12,850 bases of DNA from Pseudomonadota bacterium (GTDB taxonomy: Bacteria > Pseudomonadota > Gammaproteobacteria > SZUA-229), in the NCBI GenBank assembly GCA_015222915.1, contig JADFWE010000012.1, positions 1 to 12,850 of the forward strand, read 5' to 3'. Position numbers and translations under genes: made by a program. This document shows positions 1-7,900 of this stretch, one piece after another; the stretch's first letter is position 1, and each line of letters begins with the position of its first letter. The notes under the pieces were generated by a model. That model searched no databases and had not been told where the DNA came from. It was given only the letters and a program-made list of their open reading frames with translations.

Positions 1-77
1 ATACAGCGGGTCCTGCGATCAATCCACTGATCAAGATCATCAACATCGTTGCTCTGATGATGATACCACTGCTTTAA
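1..77 (+). CDS. hppA: Membrane-bound ion-translocating pyrophosphatase, C-terminal end (partial)
   Basis: The frame beginning at base 3 gives 24 residues ending at TAA 75-77. They read TAGPAINPLIKIINIVALMM followed by IPLL. The GPAINPLIKI-IN-VAL stretch is the characteristic C-terminal end of membrane pyrophosphatases (HppA), where it forms the end of the last transmembrane helix. The enzyme hydrolyses cytoplasmic PPi and pumps H+ or Na+ across the inner membrane. The ion and the K+ dependence cannot be judged from this fragment, because the deciding residues lie upstream of the window. It converges on pgi across a shared terminator. PPDK, a PPi-linked enzyme, is encoded 2 kb away, so a PPi-based energy economy is plausible. 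The identification rests on a short but distinctive peptide. Confidence 0.85.
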   Translation, partial: TAGPAINPLIKIINIVALMMIPLL

Positions 78-94
78 TAGCAGCAACTATCATC

Positions 95-112
95 GTAACG
101 TATAAACGTTAC
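95..112. repeat. Perfect 7-bp inverted repeat after hppA
   Basis: GTAACGT (95-101) and ACGTTAC (106-112) are exact reverse complements around a 4-base ATAA loop, starting 17 bases after the hppA stop. No T-run follows on either strand, so it is not a complete intrinsic terminator by itself. It lies directly before the stronger terminator hairpin. It could stabilise the hppA mRNA 3' end or be a protein site; the function is unknown. Confidence 0.5.
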
Positions 113-116
113 ACAT

Positions 117-151
117 AAAAAAGCCGGGGCACTTTGTGACCCGGCTTTTTT
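117..151. terminator. Bidirectional intrinsic terminator between convergent hppA and pgi
   Basis: The stem GCCGGG (123-128) pairs with CCCGGC (140-145). It is extended after one G/A mismatch by CAC (130-132) with GTG (136-138) around a TTT loop. Six As (117-122) precede it and six Ts (146-151) follow it, so it has a GC-rich hairpin plus U-tract when read from either strand. It ends hppA about 40 nt after its stop and pgi about 50 nt after its stop. Confidence 0.9.
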
Positions 152-201
152 ATTTATCTATTAAATTTCCTGCTTCAGGTTTAAGATGATAATCAGGCTA
201 A

Positions 202-1875
202 TTAAGTGGACTCACCTTTATTTATGGTTCGCTGCTCTTTATAGTAGTTAATCAGGCCATTGGTAGAGCTGTCATGCGAACTCGTCATCACATCATCATT
301 CAGTTCCTGCAATATCCCCGATGCCAGCTGCTTACCAAGCTCGACTCCCCATTGATCAAAAGAGTTGATGTTCCAGATAATACCTTGAACAAAAATCTTA
401 TGTTCATACAGCGCGATTAGCGAACCCAGCGTTGCCGGGCTGAGACTGTTAAACAAAAATGTGCTGGTGGGCCGGTTTCCAGGAAAGATTTTATTTGGCA
501 GTAACGCTTTTATCGCCTTTTCATCAAGCCCTTCCCCTTTGAGTTCCGCATAGGCCTCCTGTTCTGTTTTACCTTTCATCAAAGCTTCAGCCTGTGCGAA
601 TACGTTAGACATCAAGGCTCTATGATGGCGCGCGATACAATGAAAGTTTGATATCGGCGCAAGGATATCAGCTGGCACAAGTTTTGTGCCCTGATGCAGC
701 AGCTGAAAAAATGCATGCTGCGCGGCGATGCCTATCTCACCGAACAGTACCGGTCCTGTCGTGTAATCGACTACATCTCCCTGACGATCGACGGCCTTGC
801 CGTTACTCTCCATATCCGCCTGTTGCAGATAAGCAGGGAATTTATGCAGGTGCTGATCATAAGGCAGCACGACCGTTGACTGCGCATCAAAAAAATTGTT
901 ATACCAGATGCCAAGCAGTGCCATGTTGACTGGAATGTTTTCTTCCAGCGGCGCATTTTTAAAATGCAGGTCTGCTTCATATGCTCCCTGCAGGAGTTCA
1001 TCAAAATTTTCTTCACCTATTGCGATGACGATAGGAAGGCTGATCGCTGACCATAATGAATAACGTCCACCTACCCAGTCCCACATCTGAAAAATATTAT
1101 CTTCATCGATGCCAAATTCTTTAGCGGCTTCTACATTCGAACTGACAGCTGAAAAATGTTTATCGATATGTTCATCGTTACCGACTTTATTTATGTGCCA
1201 CTGCCTGGCCGTTTCCGCATTAACCATAGTATCCTGCGTGGTGAAACTTTTAGATGCGATGATGAAAAAGGTGGTCGCAGGATTCAGGTGTTCGAGGGTA
1301 TCATTGATATGATTCTCATCGACGTTCGATACGTAATGAATATTCAGGTCATGCAGTGAATACGGGCTAAGCGCTTCTGTGACCATCAGCGGACCGAGGT
1401 GTGAGCCGCCGATACCTATGTTCACAACATCGGTGATAGGCTGATTATAATAACCGCGCCACGAACGCGTGCGGATCGCTTCAGCCAGTTTTTTTACACG
1501 CTTCTGTTCTTCACATATAGCGGGCATCACATCTTCACCATCAACCAGTACCGGCAGCCCCTCCCTGTTTCTGAGCGCAGTATGCAGGACCGCCCTGTTT
1601 TCAGTGTTATTGATCGGCTCACCGTCGAACATCTTGTTGATCCACTGCTCGATGTCACAATCATCAGCGAGGCGGTGCAGGTGCTCCATGGTCCGGCTGT
1701 CGATAATATTTTTTGAATAGTCAAACAGGATGTCATTTAGTTTTAAAGAAAATTTCTCAAACCGCTTAGGGTCTCGCTCAAACATATCACGCATATGTGA
1801 CTGTCCCATTTCTTCAAAATGTTCTTCTAGTGCTTTCCATGTCGCTGATCGGTTTATTTTAGTCATACTCGCCAT
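202..1875 (-). CDS. pgi: Glucose-6-phosphate isomerase
   Basis: Cytoplasmic enzyme interconverting glucose-6-phosphate and fructose-6-phosphate, in glycolysis, gluconeogenesis and glycogen turnover. The 557-residue product matches the E. coli-type long PGI in length and along its whole sequence. Visible features are the first SIS domain with GIGGSHLGP (153-161) and ASKSFTTQDT (207-216), the PGI signature around WVGGRYSLWSA (267-277), the catalytic Glu in DMESNGK (E356), the catalytic His in QHAF (H387), and the catalytic Lys in GVELGKQLA (K515). These correspond to E355, H386 and K514 of the E. coli enzyme as I recall it. The start is uncertain. ATG at 1873-1875 gives MASMTKIN and ATG at 1864-1866 gives MTKIN; neither has a strong Shine-Dalgarno, and the second aligns equally well with the E. 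coli N-terminus. The gene is divergent from ppdK, convergent with hppA, and shows no sign of damage. Confidence 0.97.
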   Translation of the reverse strand: MASMTKINRSATWKALEEHFEEMGQSHMRDMFERDPKRFEKFSLKLNDILFDYSKNIIDSRTMEHLHRLADDCDIEQWINKMFDGEPINNTENRAVLHTALRNREGLPVLVDGEDVMPAICEEQKRVKKLAEAIRTRSWRGYYNQPITDVVNIGIGGSHLGPLMVTEALSPYSLHDLNIHYVSNVDENHINDTLEHLNPATTFFIIASKSFTTQDTMVNAETARQWHINKVGNDEHIDKHFSAVSSNVEAAKEFGIDEDNIFQMWDWVGGRYSLWSAISLPIVIAIGEENFDELLQGAYEADLHFKNAPLEENIPVNMALLGIWYNNFFDAQSTVVLPYDQHLHKFPAYLQQADMESNGKAVDRQGDVVDYTTGPVLFGEIGIAAQHAFFQLLHQGTKLVPADILAPISNFHCIARHHRALMSNVFAQAEALMKGKTEQEAYAELKGEGLDEKAIKALLPNKIFPGNRPTSTFLFNSLSPATLGSLIALYEHKIFVQGIIWNINSFDQWGVELGKQLASGILQELNDDVMTSSHDSSTNGLINYYKEQRTINKGEST

Positions 1876-1963
1876 TTTTAATGATTATGTAATAAATACT
1901 TAACAACTTTAATCTAACGTGTTTTTTAGCAGCTACCAGCCGCAGTTACAACTGAGTCTGTCA

Positions 1964-1979
1964 TGTGATGCAGGTCAGA
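1964..1979. promoter_or_regulatory. CRP-like operator in pgi/ppdK divergent region
   Basis: TGTGA-TGCAGG-TCAGA matches the CRP half-site pattern TGTGA-N6-TCACA at 9 of 10 specified bases. It lies 89 bp upstream of the first pgi ATG and 91 bp upstream of the ppdK ATG, so it could act on either gene. Its centre is 18 bp from the centre of the FNR-like box. One degenerate site by eye is modest evidence, although its placement in a divergent promoter region of central carbon genes is sensible. Confidence 0.45.
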
Positions 1980-1982
1980 CTA

Positions 1983-1996
1983 TTGACTTGTGTCAA
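1983..1996. promoter_or_regulatory. FNR/ANR-like operator upstream of ppdK
   Basis: TTGAC-TTGT-GTCAA is a perfect 5-bp inverted repeat with a 4-bp spacer, the geometry of FNR-family boxes (TTGAT-N4-ATCAA). It differs only by a symmetrical T-to-C change that is tolerated in FixK/FnrN-type boxes. If it is a class II activator site centred near -41.5, transcription would start near 2031, just after the weak -10-like AACAAT at 2019-2024. TTGACT at 1983-1988 also resembles a sigma70 -35, so repression by occlusion is an alternative. A link to oxygen or redox control is inference. Confidence 0.55.
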
Positions 1997-2018
1997 CATC
2001 GCCTTTCTGAATATGGTT

Positions 2019-2024
2019 AACAAT
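2019..2024 (+). promoter_or_regulatory. Possible -10 element for ppdK
   Basis: AACAAT matches TATAAT at 4 of 6 positions and lies where a class II FNR-activated promoter would place it relative to the box at 1983-1996. This would give an mRNA leader of about 40 nt before ppdK. The match alone is weak; its position is the main argument. Confidence 0.22.
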
Positions 2025-2055
2025 CAATGGGCGACACTCGCTACGCTGAAATTCT

Positions 2056-2062
2056 GAGGGGA
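2056..2062 (+). promoter_or_regulatory. ppdK ribosome binding site
   Basis: GAGGGGA lies 7 nt before the ATG at 2070-2072. It is a strong purine-rich Shine-Dalgarno and fixes that start codon. Confidence 0.8.
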
Positions 2063-2069
2063 ATATTAA

Positions 2070-4868
2070 ATGACAACTAACGCCAAATCCACAAGCTACG
2101 TCTATTCTTTTAAAGACGGTGATGGCAAAAACAAGAAGTTGTTGGGAGGCAAAGGTGCCAACCTCTGTGAGATGACCCAGATCGGTATCAACGTCCCTCC
2201 CGGTTTTGTCATCAGCACTGAAGCCTGCCTCAGTTACCTTGACACTAAAGATCAGGCGAAAGACCAGGACCTGCCTGAGGTGCTAATGGAGCAGGTGCTC
2301 GAGCAGATCAAAACCCTCGAACAGGACACGGGTAAGGGTTTTGGCGATGCCGATAATTTGTTACTGCTATCAGTACGCTCGGGATCAGCTTTATCGATGC
2401 CCGGAATGATGGACACCATTCTTAATCTCGGGCTAAATTCAACCACGCTTCCCGGGCTGATCAAACAGACCAGAAATGAGCGTTTTGCCTGGGACGCCTA
2501 CCGGCGTTTTATACAACTGTTCGGCAAGGTCGCTTTGGGTATCGCTGACGAAGAATTCGACAAACCATTCGATGCCATAAAAAAACGTGAAGGCATCACA
2601 GAAGACACCGATCTATCTGCGGACCACTTTCGCGAGATCAGTGACGTCTTTCTCGATGTCGTGCACGGTGAAACCGGCAAACCTTTTCCCGAAGATGTCT
2701 ATGAGCAGCTACAGTTATCCGTCAAAGCCGTATTCAGTTCATGGCTGGGCAAACGCGCTATCGATTATCGCCGCGAATTTAAAATCACACCGGATATGGC
2801 CAACGGTACCGCGGTAAATATACAGACCATGGTGTTTGGCAACATGGGCAATGATTGCGCCACCGGTGTGGGTTTCACACGTAATCCCGGTACCGGTGAA
2901 AACGTGATGTTTGGTGAGTTCCTCATCAATGCCCAGGGGGAAGACGTGGTCGCCGGTATACGCACCCCAAAACCAGTACACGAACTGGCGAATGAAATGC
3001 CGCAGATGCACGCAGAACTGTCGGCTCTCAGCGACCGTCTGGAAAAACATTATAAAGAAGTACAGGACTACGAATACACTATCGAAAAAGGTGTGCTCTA
3101 TTGTCTGCAGACACGCGATGGCAAGATGAACGCCACGGCTCGTGTGCGCACCTCACTAGAGATGACCAATGAAGGCCTGATCACGCGTGACCAGGCATTG
3201 TTACGCGTCAATCCAGAGGAGCTGGAGCAGCTGTTGCACCCCCGACTCGACCCGGAATCAAAACAGATGCCAGTCGCCCATGGCCTGCCCGCATCTCCCG
3301 GCGCGGCATCAGGAAAAATCGTTTTTGATGCCGACCACGCCGAACTGGCACGCGATGAAGGTGAAAAAGTCATCCTGGTGCGTGAAGAGACAAAACCGGA
3401 AGACATCCACGGATTTTTTGCCGCTGAGGGCGTGCTCACCAGTCGTGGTGGAAAAACTTCCCATGCCGCAGTGGTCGCACGCAGCATGGGTAAACCTTGC
3501 ATTGCCGGCGCTGAAGGCATCGATGTCGATGTCGAAAAACACATCGCACACGTCGGCAGCATCGTACTGCATGAAGGTGATGTCATCACCATCGATGGCG
3601 CCAACGGCAATGTATACCTCGGAGAAATCGACACCGTGCCACCGAAGTTCTCCAATGAACTGCGCACACTGCTCGACTGGGCAGACGAAATCGCCGATCT
3701 GAAAATCATGTGTAATGCCGACACCATCGATGCCGCCACCAAAGCATCAGACTATGGCGCTATGGGCATCGGTCTGTGCAGAACAGAGCGCATGTTTAAC
3801 GCACAGGATCGACTGCCGCTGGTCATCGATATGATACTGGCAAAAGACACAGAGGAGCGCCAGCAAGCACTGGACATGTTGCGCCCGATTCAGCGAGGCG
3901 ACTTCAAAGATCTATTTAAAACCATGTGCCCGCGACCAGTAACCATCCGTTTACTGGATCCGCCTATCCACGAATTCCTGCCCAATGAAAAACAGCTGGA
4001 ACAGGAAATCGAACACCTCAAATCATTGAGAGACACCGTCAATGGCGTCAATGATCTGATGAACACCATGCACCTGTTAAAACGCAAAGCTGACGCCAAA
4101 GCTATGCCCAAACCATTTGGACCCGGCGGTCGCGAGCTGGTGGAATCGGCCATCGCTAAAAAACAGCAGATGCTGGTAAAAGTACGCGAGCTGTTTGAAG
4201 TCAACCCGATGCTCGGCCATCGCGGTGTGCGCCTCGGCATCACCTATCCTGAAATTTATGAGATGCAGGTACGCGCCATCCTCGAAGCTGCCGCCGAGTG
4301 TAATAAGGAAGGTTTTGGCGTGTGCCCTGAGATCATGGTGCCACAGGTCTGCACTGGTAAAGAACTGTTATGGGTCAGAGAAATTGTTGACCAGGTGCAC
4401 ACAGACATCGAGGCCCAATATGACATCAAGTTAGACTTCAAGTTCGGCTCGATGATCGAAGTGGTACGCGCCTGTATGCGTGCCGGCAGGCTGGCAGAGA
4501 TCGCCGAGTTCTTCTCCTTCGGTACTAACGATCTAACACAATCAACGTTCTCATTCTCACGTGAAGATGCCGAGAACAAGTTCCTGCCGCTGTATGAAGA
4601 AAACAATATCCTGCAGGACAACCCTTTTGAAACGCTCGACGTTAAAGGTGTCGGCCGCCTGATGGAGATAGCTGTCGACTGGGGACGTAAGACAAACCCT
4701 GATCTGAAAGTCGGCATCTGCGGTGAACAGGGTGGCCATCCGGAGTCAATTCGCTTCTGTAATCACATTGGTCTGACTTATGTTTCCTGCTCTGCGCCGC
4801 GAGTGCCGATCGCAAGGCTGGCTGCTGCACAGGCGAAGTTGACAGAAGATGATTACTCACTTGAATAA
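2070..4868 (+). CDS. ppdK: Pyruvate, phosphate dikinase
   Basis: Catalyses pyruvate + ATP + Pi to and from PEP + AMP + PPi in the cytoplasm. The 932 residues cover the full three-domain enzyme. The N-terminal ATP-grasp domain shows GGKGANLCEM (26-35), SVRSGSALSMPGMMDT (101-116) and GVGFTRNPGTGE (266-277). The phosphohistidine domain has GGKTSHAAVVAR (460-471), with H465 as the phosphate carrier and T463 at the position phosphorylated by PPDK regulatory proteins in other species. The C-terminal PEP/pyruvate TIM barrel has LCRTERMF (569-576), RLLDPPIHEFLP (627-638), FGTNDLTQ (817-824), and YVSCSAPRVPIARLAAAQA with C907 as the expected catalytic cysteine. The ATP-grasp plus Pi-dependent PPDK layout and GTNDLTQ rule out PEP synthase. 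No regulatory protein (DUF299) gene is visible in the window. The gene follows a strong RBS and an FNR-like box; its reversibility allows a gluconeogenic or a PPi-saving glycolytic role. Confidence 0.97.
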   Translation: MTTNAKSTSYVYSFKDGDGKNKKLLGGKGANLCEMTQIGINVPPGFVISTEACLSYLDTKDQAKDQDLPEVLMEQVLEQIKTLEQDTGKGFGDADNLLLLSVRSGSALSMPGMMDTILNLGLNSTTLPGLIKQTRNERFAWDAYRRFIQLFGKVALGIADEEFDKPFDAIKKREGITEDTDLSADHFREISDVFLDVVHGETGKPFPEDVYEQLQLSVKAVFSSWLGKRAIDYRREFKITPDMANGTAVNIQTMVFGNMGNDCATGVGFTRNPGTGENVMFGEFLINAQGEDVVAGIRTPKPVHELANEMPQMHAELSALSDRLEKHYKEVQDYEYTIEKGVLYCLQTRDGKMNATARVRTSLEMTNEGLITRDQALLRVNPEELEQLLHPRLDPESKQMPVAHGLPASPGAASGKIVFDADHAELARDEGEKVILVREETKPEDIHGFFAAEGVLTSRGGKTSHAAVVARSMGKPCIAGAEGIDVDVEKHIAHVGSIVLHEGDVITIDGANGNVYLGEIDTVPPKFSNELRTLLDWADEIADLKIMCNADTIDAATKASDYGAMGIGLCRTERMFNAQDRLPLVIDMILAKDTEERQQALDMLRPIQRGDFKDLFKTMCPRPVTIRLLDPPIHEFLPNEKQLEQEIEHLKSLRDTVNGVNDLMNTMHLLKRKADAKAMPKPFGPGGRELVESAIAKKQQMLVKVRELFEVNPMLGHRGVRLGITYPEIYEMQVRAILEAAAECNKEGFGVCPEIMVPQVCTGKELLWVREIVDQVHTDIEAQYDIKLDFKFGSMIEVVRACMRAGRLAEIAEFFSFGTNDLTQSTFSFSREDAENKFLPLYEENNILQDNPFETLDVKGVGRLMEIAVDWGRKTNPDLKVGICGEQGGHPESIRFCNHIGLTYVSCSAPRVPIARLAAAQAKLTEDDYSLE

Positions 4869-4962
4869 AATGACGTAAATATTTAAATTAACAACTGTTT
4901 ATATATCAAATAGATAACTAACATACTTAAATAGATACTTAAGTATATAGTGAGAAGTAAAA
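4869..4962 (+). promoter_or_regulatory. AT-rich spacer with palindrome and phased repeats upstream of the oxidoreductase
   Basis: This 94-bp spacer holds no gene and no convincing terminator for ppdK. It contains the perfect 12-bp palindrome ATACTTAAGTAT (4935-4946). A second copy of its first eight bases, ATACTTAA, lies exactly 12 bp upstream (4923-4930). AAATAGATA occurs twice, at 4908-4916 and 4929-4937, 21 bp apart (two helical turns). This suggests an operator for a dimeric regulator next to the start of the downstream gene, but in AT-rich DNA chance is a real alternative. I cannot assign a clear -35/-10 pair. Confidence 0.45.
4952..4957 (+). promoter_or_regulatory. RBS for the TTG-started oxidoreductase
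   Basis: GAGAAG sits 5 nt before TTG at 4963-4965. An in-frame stop at 4951-4953 leaves TTG as the only usable start before the conserved N-terminal region, so the site supports a TTG start. Confidence 0.6.
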
Positions 4963-7900
4963 TTGAACGAAGAAAAAACCACCCCTAAATATCCCGGCAT
5001 AAAAACCGTCATCCACGGCAATGGCGCGGTCGCCCATGTCATGGGACATGTCTGCGGCGGCGTCATCGGTTACCCTATAACACCCTCGACTGAAATCTCC
5101 GAAATGTTTGAGGCGTATCGTGCCAAAGGCGGTGTCAACGTCTGGGGAAAACATCCCTTCTTCTTTGAACCCGAAGGTGAGCATTCCGCACAGAGCGGCG
5201 CCATGGGCGCAACATTAACCGGCGGACGCTTTATCTCAAACGCCTCTTCCAGCCAGGGCATCCTCTATGGCCTGGAATCACATTATGTTACTGTCGGCAA
5301 AAAGGTCGGTGGTTTCGTATTACAGGTAGCTGCACGCTCTGTTTCAAAACATTCATTAAACGTGATGGCCGGGCACGATGATGTCTATGCCCTGTTGCCT
5401 TCCGGCTACACGATTCTTTTTGGCAGCAATCCTCAGCAAGCTGCTGATCTAGCAGCGATTGCTTACCGTGTCAGTTCACTGTCGATGATACCGGTGACCA
5501 ATGCGATGGACGGTTTTGCTACCAGCCATATGCAATGTGAAACCCTTTTGCCAGAACCTGAACTGCTGAAAGAATTCCTCGGTGACCCATCAGCACGAAT
5601 CAAGTCACCCACCGTCGCGCAGGAAATGTTATACGGCGCAAAGGGTCGTGTTTATCAGCTGCAACAATATCTAAACAGACACTGCGGTGACATACAGCCA
5701 GACAACCTGACTGCGCTGAAAGAGTTCCTCGAACAGTCCAGCGATAAAGTCGAAGCAGATAACGCCGGCAAGATGGTAACGGAGTCGCTGACATGGATTC
5801 CAGAAGAACTGCAGGCTCAATGGAGAAGACAGTGGATCAATGCCTTTGAGAAAGGCTCAAGACAGCTGGTCCCTGCCATGGTTGATGTCAACAATCCTGG
5901 CCTCACCGGCGGTGTACAGAACCAGCCGGATTTTCAGGCCGGCCTGGTCGACCATAAAACCCACTTCGCCAATGAGATTCCAAACTTCGTCAGACAGGCA
6001 ATGGATGAATACTTTGATCTGACCGGCCGTTGTTATGATCCGGTGCAAACTTTTAAAACTGACGATGCAGAACATGTCATCGTCGGCCTGGGATCGGTCA
6101 CCGATGATGCCGAAGCCGTTGCCAGCTACCTGCGTAGCCAGGGTAAAAAAGTCGGCGTGGTTTCGATCAAACTGCTGCAGCCTTTTCCTGAAGGCGAACT
6201 CGTTGCCGTACTGGACGGCAAAAAAGCCGTTACCATCCTGGAGCGTTCTGAAGTCAACGCACTTACCAACTTGGTCACCCAGTCGCTGTTCAAAGCACGT
6301 GAAAACAATGACCTGATCCGTCATCGCGGCATCCCGCCTATCGATAATCTGCCCAAGATCAGCACCGGTATCTTTGGCGTGGGTGGACATGACCTGCAGC
6401 CCCGCCACCTGATTGCGGCCTACAAAAATATGGAGAGCACACTCAATGTGCCTTTCTTCTATCTGGGCTCACAGTTCTTTGAGAAGAACCCGTCCGGGGC
6501 GAATGCCAAATTGCAAAACAAGCTGAAACAGGCCTACCCTGAAACAGAATTCATGGCATTAGACACTGAGGAAAACCCCTCACTATTGCCTGATGACGCA
6601 TTGCGCATCCGCTTCCATTCGGTCGGTGGTTACGGAACCATCGCCACCGGAAAATTGCTGACCGATATCCTCGCCGGCGTCATGGGACTGCACTCAAAAT
6701 CTGCACCTAAATACGGTTCAGAGAAAAGCGGTGCACCGACGAATTTCTATATCTCACTGAGTCCTGAACCCATCAAGATTACCAATGCAGAACTGGAGGA
6801 CGTCGAGATCGTGGTCTCCCCCGATCACAAGGTATTCAGTCACACCAATCCACTGCGCGGGCTCACCGACAACGGCACCTTGATCATGCAGTCGCATCAC
6901 ACACCCATCGAAGTATGGAAGGAACTGCCCGCGCACGCACGCAAGACTATCCGTGAGAAGAAAATACATTTTTATGTGGTTGATGCTTTTGGTGTTGCCA
7001 GGAAACATGCACCCACACCGGACCTTGAAATCCGTATGATGGGCATCGCTTTCATCGGTGCCATCTGTGGTCATGTCGACCGGATTGCTTCAAATAAATC
7101 GGAAGAAACCATCCTGGAAAAAGTCGAACAGCAGGTTACAAAAAAATTCGGCGCCAAAGGCAAAGCCATCGTCGAAGGCAATATGAAAGTGGTGAGAGAA
7201 GGACTGCAAGCTACCCGCAACATCGACTACAGCGCTAAGGAATTCAGCGAAGCCGAAAAGCTCGCGGTCGTAGTAAGCGGACCCGATAGCAAACCAGGCA
7301 TCGAAATTTCAGCAAACATGTCCAGGGCGACTGGAAGCACAGTAACAAACGGGCTTTTCAATAAATCTTATTACGACGATATCCTGGCCGATCGCATCAA
7401 AGACGGCAGCATCGGCGAGGCGCCGGTCATGCCAGGCGGCGGAATGTTTATCCCGGTAGCAACGGCTGCCTGGAAAGACAAAGGCATGTTCCGGCTCGAT
7501 GTACCGAAGTACACCGCCGACCTCTGCACCGGCTGCCTGGAATGCGCGGTAATCTGCCCCGATGCCGCCATTCCAAACACAGTTCATGACATCCATGACC
7601 TGCTGCTGACGGCGATCAGCAAACTTGATATTACCGAGCAGCATCAAGCCGAGATGCAGAAGCAGGTTTTCCCTCTGACCAAGGCTGTTCGAGATTTTTA
7701 CCGCAATTTGATCGGCAAAGATAATCCGTCATTCAGTGAGATCGTTTCACAGTCACTTTCCAGTCTGAACATAAGCAACACCAGCCTGAAACGGGATTTC
7801 GAGAAAATGGCCGAAGTGCTCGATTGTTTCCCGGTGGCCAAAACCCGTCCTTTCTTCGACGCCATGGAGAAACATGAAGCTGGCTCAGGCGGTCTGTATT

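Noticed and set aside
169..179. CCTG-CTT-CAGG mini-hairpin downstream of pgi
   Set aside because: The stem is only 4 bp and has no T-run. The strong terminator at 117-151 already explains the end of pgi.
3098..3742. 214-codon minus-strand open frame inside ppdK
   Set aside because: It lies wholly opposite a strongly conserved PPDK region. Its translation is Ser/Arg/Pro-rich with no family resemblance, as expected for an antisense shadow of GC-biased codons.
2070..4868. PEP synthase (PpsA) instead of PPDK
   Set aside because: The length, GGKTSHAAVVAR, FGTNDLTQ and YVSCSAPRVPIARLAAAQA signatures are those of PPDK; PpsA is shorter and differs at these motifs.
4946..4951. TATAGT as the -10 of the oxidoreductase
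   Set aside because: It matches 5 of 6 bases, but transcription would begin about 5 nt before the start codon, leaving no room for the RBS, and no -35 fits upstream. It is not called as a promoter.
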